From positions 186,001 through 250,000 of the forward strand of contig NZ_JBLKNX010000005.1 in NCBI RefSeq assembly GCF_051414055.1: a DNA stretch of 64,000 nt. Reading direction: 5' to 3'. The stretch comes from Halosimplex halobium (GTDB lineage Archaea; Halobacteriota; Halobacteria; Halobacteriales; Haloarculaceae). Both the position numbers and the translations under genes were made by a program. The notes under the pieces are model-generated. The model was given only the letters and a program-made list of their open reading frames with translations. It was not told where the DNA came from and did not search any database. Every line of letters starts with the position of its first letter. The stretch's first letter is position 1. This document shows positions 34,622 to 42,519 of this stretch, in pieces.

Positions 34622-35823
34622 GCGACGACGCGGACGACGACTGGTTCGAGGACGCGCTCCGCGACGAGGAGACCGAGGAGACGACTGACTCCGCCGCGGA
34701 ATCCGAGGGCGAGGGCGACGACGACGCCTTCGACGACTGGAGCGAGGGCGACGGGCCGGACGACGGCGAACCCTTCGACGGGTCGGGAAATGACACGGGG
34801 TTCGACGACTCGACCGACGCCGAGGAGTTCGGGGCCACCAGCGGAACCGACGCCGACGCCGACGAGGAGTCTGGCGGTGAGAGCGCGTTCGGCGACACCG
34901 GGAGCGGCGACGACAGCCCGTTCGGTGACACTGGGAACAGCAGTGGAAGCGCGTTCGGTGACGTGGGGACCGGCGACGACAGCCCGTTCGGCGACGCCGG
35001 AGACGGCGACGGCGGCGGGTTCGGTGACGGCGACGGTGGGGAACTCTTCGACGACGACTTCTCCGACGCCATGGGTGGAATGGGCGGCGACACCGACTTC
35101 GAGGACGACGACTTCGAGTCGGACATCCCCCGCCTCGACCTGGGTATCGAGGGACTCGACAACATGGTCCAGGGCGGGATCCCGCTGCGCCACCTCATCG
35201 TCATCGTCGGCGGCGCCGGCACCGGCAAGACGACCTTCGGCCTCCAGTTCCTCCAGCACGGCCTGGAGAAGGAGGACACCGACTGCGGCGTCTTCATCAC
35301 CCTCGAACAGACCCACGAGGACATCATGGCCACCGCCCGCGAACGTGGCTGGGAGTTCGAGCGCCACGAGGCCGAGGGGAACCTCGCGGTCGTCGACCTC
35401 GACCCCGTCGAGATGGCCAACAGCCTCGACAACATCCGCGGCGAACTCCCCGAGCTCATCGAGGACTTCGGCGCCGACCGGTTCGTCCTCGATTCGGTCT
35501 CGCTGCTGGAGATGATGTACGACGACGTCTCCCGCCGGCGCACCGAGGTGTTCGACTTCACCCAGAGCCTGAAGGACGCCGGCGTCACCACCGTCCTCAC
35601 CAGCGAGGCCAACGAGGACAACCCCTACGCCTCCCGCCACGGCATCATCGAGTACCTCACCGACGCCGTCTTCCTGCTGCGGTACGTCCGCTCTGAGACC
35701 CAGGAGACCCGCCTCGCCGTCGAGATCCAGAAGATACGCAACGCCAACCACTCCCGGGAGACCAAACCCTACGAGATCACCATGGACGGTATCTCGGTGT
35801 ACGAGCAGGCCAATATCTTCTGA
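34618..35823 (+). CDS. KaiC/RecA-like ATPase with acidic repeat tail
   Basis: 401 aa. Residues 1-165 are acidic and low-complexity, with five 11-residue repeats from F91 (FGDTGSGDDSP, then FGDTGNSSGSA, FGDVGTGDDSP, FGDAGDGDGGG and FGDGDGGELFD). From 172 a RecA-like domain begins: LDLGIEGLDNMVQGG, Walker A VGGAGTGKTTFG (197-208), ATPase Glu in VFITLEQTHED, Walker B FVLDSVSLLEMM and R-finger-like RRRTEVFDFTQ. It resembles archaeal KaiC-type ATPases. The role (signalling, or archaellum-linked like ArlH) is not shown. The ATG is the GATGAGC at 34618. Confidence 0.82.
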   Translation: MSDDADDDWFEDALRDEETEETTDSAAESEGEGDDDAFDDWSEGDGPDDGEPFDGSGNDTGFDDSTDAEEFGATSGTDADADEESGGESAFGDTGSGDDSPFGDTGNSSGSAFGDVGTGDDSPFGDAGDGDGGGFGDGDGGELFDDDFSDAMGGMGGDTDFEDDDFESDIPRLDLGIEGLDNMVQGGIPLRHLIVIVGGAGTGKTTFGLQFLQHGLEKEDTDCGVFITLEQTHEDIMATARERGWEFERHEAEGNLAVVDLDPVEMANSLDNIRGELPELIEDFGADRFVLDSVSLLEMMYDDVSRRRTEVFDFTQSLKDAGVTTVLTSEANEDNPYASRHGIIEYLTDAVFLLRYVRSETQETRLAVEIQKIRNANHSRETKPYEITMDGISVYEQANIF

Positions 35824-35835
35824 CCATCTTTTTGA

Positions 35836-35868
35836 CGGAGGGGCGGGCAAACCGCGCCCACCCCTCCG
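35836..35868. terminator. Terminator-like hairpin after the KaiC-like gene
   Basis: CGGAGGGG (35836-35843) pairs perfectly with CCCCTCCG (35861-35868) over a 17-nt loop. TCTTTTT precedes it at 35827-35833 and AAAAA follows. A second stem, CCGAACTCGC (35888-35897) with GCGAGTTCGG (35905-35914), lies just downstream. Confidence 0.5.
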
Positions 35869-36041
35869 CGAAAAATTCGGGAAAAGGCCGAACTCGCCCA
35901 GAGCGCGAGTTCGGTGAACCGGCGTCTGCGGCGCCGGATGCTACCTGCAGGTGGCGGTTGTTGCGATGAGCGGGCCCGGTGCAGTTGGCGCGCGCTGGAG
36001 CGCGCGTTCATGCGCGCGACGGAAATCGCGCGAGGTCTTCG

Positions 36042-36080
36042 CGAGCCTGCGAGCGAAGGCTCGTCAGAGCTTGCTCTGAC
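36042..36080. repeat. Two adjacent short hairpins
   Basis: CGAGCCT (36042-36048) pairs with AGGCTCG (36057-36063), and GTCAGAGC (36063-36070) pairs with GCTCTGAC (36073-36080) with a 2-nt loop. A CGCGCG/CGCGCG pair lies at 36001-36018. All fall in the gene-free stretch 35824-36728, where no credible coding frame is seen. Confidence 0.6.
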
Positions 36081-36167
36081 GGTGGATGAGCGACGCCAGG
36101 AGCGAATCGGCTGGGGAGGTTTGTGGCCGTCTGCGGTGCTGTGCGGGGCGGTGCTGTCCTGGCGGAC

Positions 36168-36279
36168 TGAAAGGGCGAGGCGCGCTCGCGCCGATAGTCG
36201 CCTGAGCGACCCCTACCCGAGTGACCGGAGGGAACGAGGGTATGTCGCTCAGCGACCGCGAGCGCGCCGGGGGCTTTCA
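36168..36279 (+). repeat. Inverted-repeat element with TGAAAG...CTTTCA ends (copy 2)
   Basis: 112 bp starting TGAAAGGGCGAGG and ending CCGGGGGCTTTCA. Arms GGCGCGCTCGCG (36179-36190) and CGCGAGCGCGCC (36257-36268) pair perfectly, and an inner GTCGCCTGAGCGAC (36197-36210) nearly pairs with GTCGCTCAGCGAC (36244-36256). Same ends and size as the element at 6114-6220, with little shared sequence between. Confidence 0.6.
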
Positions 36280-36485
36280 TCGCCCGTTGCGCAGTGCGGT
36301 GGTGACGACTGCTAGCGAGCGCGCCGGGGGCTTTCATCGCCCGGTGTGCAGTGCGGTGGTGACGACTGCTAGCGAGCGCGTCGAGGACTTTCAATCTCTG
36401 CTGTCTCCTGCGATCGCAATGACTGCTAGCGAGCGCGCCGAGGGCGTTCAGTGCTCACCGGCGAGTGCGGTCTCCCCGACACGAC
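36258..36485. repeat. 57-bp tandem repeat, four degenerating copies
   Basis: Units at 36258, 36315, 36372 and 36429, each starting GCGAGCGCG and the first three ending ACTGCTA. Units 1 and 2 are nearly identical, 3 and 4 diverge. The unit contains the GGGGGCTTTCATCGCCC end of the element at 36168. It gives a 19-residue period in every frame, so frames here are artefacts. Confidence 0.75.
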
Positions 36486-36697
36486 TTCGTTTCACGACAC
36501 CACAAACAGAAACAACCGATACACTCGCCACTCGAACCGAACACGACCCGGAGTCCGAACCGGTAGTACGGTCCGTTCGCCGACCAGCCAGCCCGAGAAC
36601 CCGACGGAATTTCCATATCTCCACCGCCCCCGCGGAAACGCGCCCGATCGGACAAAAAACGCGGCGGCGACTCCCGGCGGAGTGGAAGAAACGGGGC

Positions 36698-36706
36698 GTT
36701 TTAGAG
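36698..36706 (+). promoter_or_regulatory. TATA box for the TrpD-family gene
   Basis: GTTTTAGAG centred about 27 nt upstream of the ATG at 36729. Confidence 0.6.
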
Positions 36707-36728
36707 TCGCCAGTCCGAACCGGTTCGT

Positions 36729-37799
36729 ATGGCTCAAGCGACACAGGAGTTCGGCGACTGGCCGCTCAGGCGGCTGATGACCGAGGTCGTCGGCTCGGGA
36801 CACAAGTCCGCGGACGACATGACCCGCGACCAGGCCCGCGAGGCGTTCCAGCGGATACTCGCCGGCGAACCGGACCACACCACCCTCGGCGCCTTCTGGC
36901 TCGCCAACCGCTGGAAGCGCAACAACGCCGAGGAGCTTGGCGCCTACGTCGACGTGATGCGCGAGGAGTCGGTCGTCACCGCGGAACCGGACGCCGACCC
37001 GGTCGACTGCGGGGCCAACTACGACGGCAAGGGCCGCTCGGCCATCCTCGGCGTCGCGGCGGGCGTCGTCGCCGCCGCGGCCGGAACCCCCATCGTCGTC
37101 CACAGCGGCGACCGCGTGCCGACGCAGAAGCAGGACAGCTACAAGCACGTGCTCGACGAACTCGGCGTCCGGACCGAGATCGGACCGGGCGAGAGCGCCG
37201 ACATGGTCGACGAGGTCGGCTTCGGCTACTACTACCAGCCCGAATTCAACCCCGGGATCCACGCGCTGTGGGACCGCCGTGACAACATGGGCGTCCGGAC
37301 GTTCGTCAACACCGTCGAGACGCTCGCCAACCCCGCGAACGCCGACGTGCACCTCGGATCCTTCTACCACCTGCCGTTCGCGGTGAAGATGACCGACACG
37401 CTCCAGGCCGCCGAGAGCCAGGACGTGTCCCGCACCCTGTTCTTCCAGGGCATGGAGGGGTACGACGACGTGCGCCCCGGGACGACGGTCGTCGGCGAGT
37501 GGTCGGAGGGCGACGAGGAACTCGCCGACTTCGAGATCAAGACAGCGAACTACGGCATGGACTTCGAGAGCGAGGACCTGGAAGTCGAGGACGTGGCCGC
37601 CGACTCCGCGGCGATCACCGAGGAAGTGCTGGCCGGCGACCGCGACGACCAGTTCGCCGACGCCGTGGCGCTGAACGCCGCGCTGCGGATCTACGCCCGC
37701 GAGGACGCCGACTCGATCGACGAGGGGCTGGAGACGGCCCGCGACGTGCTGGCGAGCGGCGAGGCCGAGGCGGTGCTGGACGACCTGCAGGACTTCTGA
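36729..37799 (+). CDS. Anthranilate phosphoribosyltransferase family protein
   Basis: 356 aa. N-terminal helical domain PLRRLMTEVVGSGHKSADDM with RDQAREAFQRILAG, as in glycosyltransferase family 3. The nucleotide site NYDGKGRSAILGVAAGVVAA and VVHSGDRVPTQKQ, and GVRTFVNTVETLANPANAD, match the TrpD/TrpD2 fold. It is more divergent than biosynthetic TrpD: the NIDxCGTG- and KHGNR-type motifs read NYDGKGR and VHSGDR. I would not call it tryptophan biosynthetic. The TATA box at 36698 fixes the start. Confidence 0.8.
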   Translation: MAQATQEFGDWPLRRLMTEVVGSGHKSADDMTRDQAREAFQRILAGEPDHTTLGAFWLANRWKRNNAEELGAYVDVMREESVVTAEPDADPVDCGANYDGKGRSAILGVAAGVVAAAAGTPIVVHSGDRVPTQKQDSYKHVLDELGVRTEIGPGESADMVDEVGFGYYYQPEFNPGIHALWDRRDNMGVRTFVNTVETLANPANADVHLGSFYHLPFAVKMTDTLQAAESQDVSRTLFFQGMEGYDDVRPGTTVVGEWSEGDEELADFEIKTANYGMDFESEDLEVEDVAADSAAITEEVLAGDRDDQFADAVALNAALRIYAREDADSIDEGLETARDVLASGEAEAVLDDLQDF

Positions 37800-37806
37800 G
37801 CGGCGG

Positions 37807-38877
37807 CTACTCGCCGCGCTCGATGGCATACACCGACTGGTCGTTGCTGCCGACGTAGATGGTGTCGTCGGTGACGAACGGTTTCGACTGCACGGCGTTG
37901 CCGGTCTTGTATCGCCAGCGGTACTCGCCGGTTTCGGCGTCCAGCGAGAACAGGTACCCCCAGCGGTCGCCGAAGTAGAGGGTGCCGTCGCTGAGGGTCA
38001 GGTCGCTCTGGACGTTGCCGGTGGGTGATTCGTTCCGCCACCGTTCGCTCCCGTCCTCGGTGGCCAGCGCGTAGACGCTGTCGCTCCAGTTACCCACGTA
38101 CAGCGTTGCGTCTCCGAGGACCGGGGTCGCGCTTATCGGTCCGACCGTGTCGTGCGTCCAGACAGCGTCGCCGGTCTCCGGATCGAGGGCGTGGACGATC
38201 CCTTCCTGATCTGCGGCGAAGACCACGCCGTCGCCCACGACCGGTCCGGCCCAGATTTGGTCTTCGGCTTCGTACGACCACTGCATCTCCCCTGTCTCGC
38301 TGTCGAGAGCGTACAGCCTCTGTTCTCTGCATCCAGCGTACACTACTCCTTCAGACACAGTCGGATCGCCGGTGACTTCTCCTTCGGCGCGGAACGCCCA
38401 CCGCTCGTCGCCCGATCGTCCATCTACGGCGCGAACTCGTTTGTCCGCGCCTCCCATGTAGACGGTATCGGAAGCCGAGTCGTATGCACCGCCGTTGACA
38501 ATCTCGCCGGTCTCTAAACGCCACTGTTCGCGCCCTTGCTCGTCGACCGCGACAAGCGATCCGCCGCTGGTCCCGGCGTAGATCCGCGTGTCAGCTACGT
38601 ACGGTCCACTCCAGACCTTTTCGCCGACCGTTCGGTTCCAGTCGGACGACCCCGTCGCGGTATCGAGTGCTCTCAGCGACCCGTCCATACTTCCGACGTA
38701 AAGCGTCCCATCACGAACTACCGGAGATGAGGTCACCCGGCCGCCGGTCTCGTGGCTCCAGCGCACGCGCTCGGATCCGATCTCTCTGGGCGTCGGCGTC
38801 TCGGCCGGGTCTCCGGAGCAGCCGGCGCTCGCCGCGAGGGCTGCGGGGAGTGCGCGAAGGAGCGTCCGGCGGTTCAC
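37807..38877 (-). CDS. PQQ-binding-like beta-propeller lipoprotein
   Basis: 356 aa from a GTG start (VNRRTLLRALPAALAASAGC). NRRTLLRAL plus the SAGC lipobox shows a Tat-exported, lipid-anchored protein. It has about eight propeller blades with the repeated motifs TLYVGSMDGSLRALDTATG, TVYMGGADKRVRAVDG and IYVGSNDQSVYAIE, typical of PQQ/BamB-like WD propellers. It acts at the outer face of the membrane. A TTTTTGTGACA box lies near 38905, supporting 38877; an ATG at 38901 is the alternative. The middle of the gene is lower in GC than its neighbours. Confidence 0.85.
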   Translation of the reverse strand: MNRRTLLRALPAALAASAGCSGDPAETPTPREIGSERVRWSHETGGRVTSSPVVRDGTLYVGSMDGSLRALDTATGSSDWNRTVGEKVWSGPYVADTRIYAGTSGGSLVAVDEQGREQWRLETGEIVNGGAYDSASDTVYMGGADKRVRAVDGRSGDERWAFRAEGEVTGDPTVSEGVVYAGCREQRLYALDSETGEMQWSYEAEDQIWAGPVVGDGVVFAADQEGIVHALDPETGDAVWTHDTVGPISATPVLGDATLYVGNWSDSVYALATEDGSERWRNESPTGNVQSDLTLSDGTLYFGDRWGYLFSLDAETGEYRWRYKTGNAVQSKPFVTDDTIYVGSNDQSVYAIERGE

Positions 38878-38995
38878 ATGCTGATCGGCGTGTAGTGTCA
38901 CAAAAACGTTCGCTCATCCGAACGCTCGGCGGGAACGGACGCCTGGTGTCCCCCGAGCGCGAAGGATTCTTGCCGAGGGCCGCGGAGTAACTGGC

Positions 38996-40177
38996 ATGGA
39001 CACCTTCGAGGGATACCGGAGACCGGACGGCCGGATCGGCGTCCGGAACCACGTCGCCGTGTTGCCCACGTCGGTCGCGGCCAGCCCGGTGGCCGACCGG
39101 ATCGCCGACGACGCCGGTCGGTGGGCGCGCGCGACGCCCCACCAGATGGGAACGAGCCAGCCCGACGAGGGCCGCGAACGCACCCGGTCGGTCCTCGCGG
39201 GGATCGGGCGGAACCCGAACGTCGGCGCGGCGCTCGTCGTCGAACTCGGGACCGAAGACATCGGCGCCGACGAGGTCGCCGACGACATCGCCCGGTCGGG
39301 CAAGCCCGTCGAGACGCTGACGATCCGGGAAGCGGGCGGGACCGCGGGCGCGCTCGACGCCGGCGCCGAGACCCTCGCCGACCTGTGGACGGAAGTCGGC
39401 GACCGGCGCCGGGAGGAGGCCGACGCGAGCGAACTCGTCTTCGCGGTGGAGTGTGGCGGCAGCGACGCGACCAGCGGGATCGCGGCCAACCCGGCGCTGG
39501 GCGACGCATCCGACCGGCTGGTCGATGCCGGCGGCGCGGTCTGCATCTCCGAGACGCCGGAGTTCATCGGCGCCGAGCACGTCGCCGCCGAGCGCTGCGT
39601 CGACGAGGAAACCCGCGAGAAACTGCTGGACCGCGTCGACCGCCGCGAACGGCTGGCGGACCTGATGGGCGTGGACATGCGCGGCGCCCAGCCCTCGCCG
39701 GGCAACCAGGAGGGCGGGCTGACCACCATCGAGGAGAAGAGCCTCGGCGCGCTCGCCAAGTGCGGCACGCGGCCGATTCGTCACGTCGTCGACTACGGCG
39801 AAGAAATCCCCGTGGGCGGCGGGGTGACGGTGATGGACTCGCCGGGCTACGACGTGGAGAGCGTCGTCGGCAAGGTCGCGGGCGGCGCGCAGGTCGTCGC
39901 GTTCACCACCGGGCGCGGGTCGACCACCGGCAATCCCATCGCGCCGGTGATCAAGGTGACCGGCAACCCGCGGACCGCGGAGCGGCTGGCGTCGAACATG
40001 GACGTTGACGCCAGTACGGTCATCGACGGCGAACCGCTCGGCGAGGCCGGCGAGCGGATCTACCGGACGCTACTCTCTGTGGCGGACGGCGCGGAGACGG
40101 CCGCCGAAGCCCGCCGGCTGGAGGAGTTCGCGATCAACGAGCGCCAGCCGCGGGAACTCGCGGCGGAGGGATCATGA
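38996..40177 (+). CDS. UxaA family (altronate/galactarate dehydratase) large subunit, paralogue 1
   Basis: 393 aa. Starts MDTFEGYRRPDGRIGVRNHV, the N-terminal signature of the dehydratase large domain. The C-terminal conserved motifs are intact: ECGGSDATSGIAANPAL, SPGNQEGGLTTIEEKSLGAL, AKCGTRPIRHVVDYGE and FTTGRGSTTGN. The usual Cys motifs of the N-terminal part are missing: HQMGTSQPDE replaces HxxGC, and VELGTEDI replaces GLGCE. These enzymes dehydrate hexarates or hexonates with an Fe centre. First gene of a three-gene operon with 4-nt overlaps. Confidence 0.82.
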   Translation: MDTFEGYRRPDGRIGVRNHVAVLPTSVAASPVADRIADDAGRWARATPHQMGTSQPDEGRERTRSVLAGIGRNPNVGAALVVELGTEDIGADEVADDIARSGKPVETLTIREAGGTAGALDAGAETLADLWTEVGDRRREEADASELVFAVECGGSDATSGIAANPALGDASDRLVDAGGAVCISETPEFIGAEHVAAERCVDEETREKLLDRVDRRERLADLMGVDMRGAQPSPGNQEGGLTTIEEKSLGALAKCGTRPIRHVVDYGEEIPVGGGVTVMDSPGYDVESVVGKVAGGAQVVAFTTGRGSTTGNPIAPVIKVTGNPRTAERLASNMDVDASTVIDGEPLGEAGERIYRTLLSVADGAETAAEARRLEEFAINERQPRELAAEGS

Positions 40178-40506
40178 AGGGCGAAGTGCTTGACGGGACG
40201 GCGCTGGTGATGGCCGACGACGACACCGTCGCGACCGCGCTGGAGGACCTCGACGAGGGCGACCGGTTAGCCGACGCCGACCCGCCGGTGACCGTCGCCG
40301 AGGAAGTCCCGTTCGGCCACAAGGTCGCGCTCGCGGACATCGCGGCCGGCGAGCCGGTCCGGAAGTACGGCGAGGTGGTCGGCGAGGCCTCGGAGCCGAT
40401 AGCGCGCGGCGAGTGGGTCCACACCCACAACTGCGAGAGCACGCGCGGGCGGGGCGACCGGGCGGCCGCTGCCGATATCACTGGGTCTCCGGGGGAGGAC
40501 CGATGA
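40174..40506 (+). CDS. UxaA family small subunit (SAF domain)
   Basis: 110 aa. GHKVALADIAAGEPVRKYGE and the metal-like WVHTHNCES end are the SAF domain found as the N-terminal part, or a separate subunit, of altronate/galactarate dehydratase. The HTHN motif is intact. ATG overlaps the stop of the first large subunit, and its stop overlaps the ATG of the second. Confidence 0.85.
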   Translation: MKGEVLDGTALVMADDDTVATALEDLDEGDRLADADPPVTVAEEVPFGHKVALADIAAGEPVRKYGEVVGEASEPIARGEWVHTHNCESTRGRGDRAAAADITGSPGEDR

Positions 40507-41636
40507 GTCTGCGACAGGGCTTCGAGGCGGTCGACCGGGGCGACCGCGGCGTCGGCGTCCGCGAGAAGGTCCTCGTGCTCCCGTCGGTCATCTGCTCGCG
40601 GGAGGTCGCCGACCGGATCGCCGACCGGGTCCCGGGAGCGGTCAGCGCGCCCCACGACCACGGCTGTGCGCAGATCGGCGACGACAAGGCACAGACCCTG
40701 CGGGCCTTCCTCGGCGTCGGCTCGAACCCCAACGTCGCCGGGACGGTCGTCGTCGGCCTCGGTTGCGAGTCGATCCAGAGCGACGACGTGGCCGCCGACC
40801 TCGCCGATCTGTGCGTGCCCGTCCGCGAGGTCGCGATCCAGGACGCCGGCGGCACCGACGCGACGGTCGAGGCCGGGGTCGAAGCCGTCGAGGAACTCCG
40901 CGGGCAGTCTACCGGCGACGGCCGGGGGACATCGGACGACGACGGGGAGTCCACCGCGGCGGACCTCTCGGATCTCACGGTCGGCGTCGTCTCGGGCGAC
41001 CTCGCCGAGTCGACCCGCGAGACGGCGGACCCGCTGGTCGGCGCGGTGGTCGACGAACTGGTCGACGCGGGCGCGCGGGTGGTCGCCGCTGGCAGCGAGC
41101 GCGTCGTCGCCCACCCCGGGGCTGCGGCCGCGCGGGCGGACGACGAGGCGGCGGCCGCGGGCCTCCGCGACCTGGCCGAGCGCCACCGCGGCCAGCCCGC
41201 GCGGGCCTCGCGGGTCGGGCGCGAGGCGGGGGACCACGGGTTCGAGGCGGTGACGCGAGCGTGGGGCGACCGGCCGGTCCGGGCGACCCTGGAGTACGGC
41301 GAGCGGGCGACCCACGAGGAAGGGCTGGCGGTCGTCGACGCGCCCTCGCGGTTCGCCGAGGCGGCCACCGGCCTCGTCGCGGCCGGGGCGCAGGTCGTCG
41401 TCCACGTCACCGGCGAGGGCGTGGCGACCGGCCACCCGGTCGCGCCGGTGCTGAAGGTCTCGGGCGACCCGGAGACGCTGGCGGCCGTGGGCGACGACAT
41501 CGACGTGGACGCGACGGCGACCGACCCCGCGGACCTGCTCGGGCGCCTGCGGGCGGTCGCGGGCGGCGAGCGCGTGCGCGCGGAGGAACACCAGCTCGTC
41601 TCCTCGGCGATCACGCGGGTCGGTCCGTCTATGTGA
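40503..41636 (+). CDS. UxaA family large subunit, paralogue 2
   Basis: 377 aa from ATG at 40503 (MSLRQGFEAVDRGDRGVGVR). The N-terminal motifs missing in paralogue 1 are present: PHDHGCAQIGDD and GLGCESIQSDD. The C-terminal part is eroded: no CGGSD, no SPGN, no TTIEEKSLG, and the FTTGRG equivalent reads VHVTGEGVATGHP. The low-complexity insert TGDGRGTSDDDGESTAA is unlike the other copy. It is homologous overall by the VREKVLVLPSVICS and SNPNVAGTVVVGLGCES pattern. The two paralogues thus keep complementary motif sets. Confidence 0.75.
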   Translation: MSLRQGFEAVDRGDRGVGVREKVLVLPSVICSREVADRIADRVPGAVSAPHDHGCAQIGDDKAQTLRAFLGVGSNPNVAGTVVVGLGCESIQSDDVAADLADLCVPVREVAIQDAGGTDATVEAGVEAVEELRGQSTGDGRGTSDDDGESTAADLSDLTVGVVSGDLAESTRETADPLVGAVVDELVDAGARVVAAGSERVVAHPGAAAARADDEAAAAGLRDLAERHRGQPARASRVGREAGDHGFEAVTRAWGDRPVRATLEYGERATHEEGLAVVDAPSRFAEAATGLVAAGAQVVVHVTGEGVATGHPVAPVLKVSGDPETLAAVGDDIDVDATATDPADLLGRLRAVAGGERVRAEEHQLVSSAITRVGPSM

Positions 41637-41750
41637 GCGGGGCCGGACGCGGGGACTGGGCAGTCCGTCAGGGACCGTCGCCGTCGGTCGAGACCCGTCC
41701 GCGCGGACGGTACCACCAGCGTTTTCTCCGCGGCGGGCTTCCGACCGGGT

Positions 41751-42299
41751 ATGAGTGACGACCTGACAGCGACGCTCCACACCTCCGAGGGCGACATCGA
41801 GGTGCGACTGTTCGAGGACAGGGTTCCCAACACCGTCGAGGCGTTTGTCGACCACGCGACCGAGTCCGACTACGAGTCGGCCGACGTGGGGCCGGGCGAG
41901 GGCGCCTGGGAGGACCCCGAGAGCGGCGAGAAACGGGTCGACCCGCTGTACGACGACATCGAGTTCCACCGCGTCATCGAGGACTTCATGATCCAGACCG
42001 GTGACCCGACCGGTACCGGCCGGGGCGGCCCGGGCTACACCTTCGACGACGAGTTCCACGAGGATCTACGCCACGACGAACCGGGCAAGCTCTCGATGGC
42101 CAACCGCGGCCCCGACACCAACGGCTCGCAGTTTTTCATCACGCTGGACGCCCAGCCCCACCTCGACGACAAACACGCCGTCTTCGGCGAGGTCGTCGAC
42201 GGGATGACCGTGGTCGAGACCATCGGCTCGGTCGACACCGACCCGAGCGATCGCCCGATCGACACGGTCGTGCTCGAATCGGTCGAAATTCACCGGTAA
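41751..42299 (+). CDS. Peptidyl-prolyl cis-trans isomerase, cyclophilin type
   Basis: 182 aa. DIEFHRVIEDFMIQTGDPTG, GPGYTFDDEFHEDLRH, MANRGPDTNGSQFFITL and LDDKHAVFGEVVDGM are the cyclophilin core. An acidic insert (TESDYESADVGPGEGAWEDP) is haloarchaeal. It catalyses proline isomerisation in folding. Cytoplasmic, with no signal peptide. A GTTTTCTC box lies about 28 nt upstream. Confidence 0.92.
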   Translation: MSDDLTATLHTSEGDIEVRLFEDRVPNTVEAFVDHATESDYESADVGPGEGAWEDPESGEKRVDPLYDDIEFHRVIEDFMIQTGDPTGTGRGGPGYTFDDEFHEDLRHDEPGKLSMANRGPDTNGSQFFITLDAQPHLDDKHAVFGEVVDGMTVVETIGSVDTDPSDRPIDTVVLESVEIHR

Positions 42300-42485
42300 T
42301 ACCGGACGTTCATCGCAGTGTTTGCCCGGTACGCTTTTATTTCCTTAAGCCGTTAGTCAGTCCCGGACATTCACCGGTGGTCCTGTAATTCCCCGTTATA
42401 ATACAAGGGGGTAGAATATAATTTAAGATAATTTTCGACCGCCGGTGTACTGCGATTCTGGCAACAACTAACGGCAAGTTCCACC

Positions 42486-42495
42486 GCAATTTAAG
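42486..42495 (+). promoter_or_regulatory. Promoter of the oligopeptide ABC operon
   Basis: GCAATTTAAG centred 27 nt upstream of the ATG at 42520. The AT-rich stretch 42390-42435 (ATAATACAAG, GAATATAATTTAAGATAA) upstream may hold regulator sites. Confidence 0.6.
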
Positions 42496-42519
42496 TAGCA
42501 AGGTCGGTAATGGGGACGT

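Noticed and set aside
36008..36394. Minus-strand protein with a repeated RHHRTAHRAMKAPGALASS-like unit
   Set aside because: It is the translation of the 57-bp DNA repeat and has no start signal or homology that I recognise.
35824..36728. RNase P or SRP RNA in the 0.9-kb gap
   Set aside because: I looked for the conserved core words on both strands by eye and did not find them.
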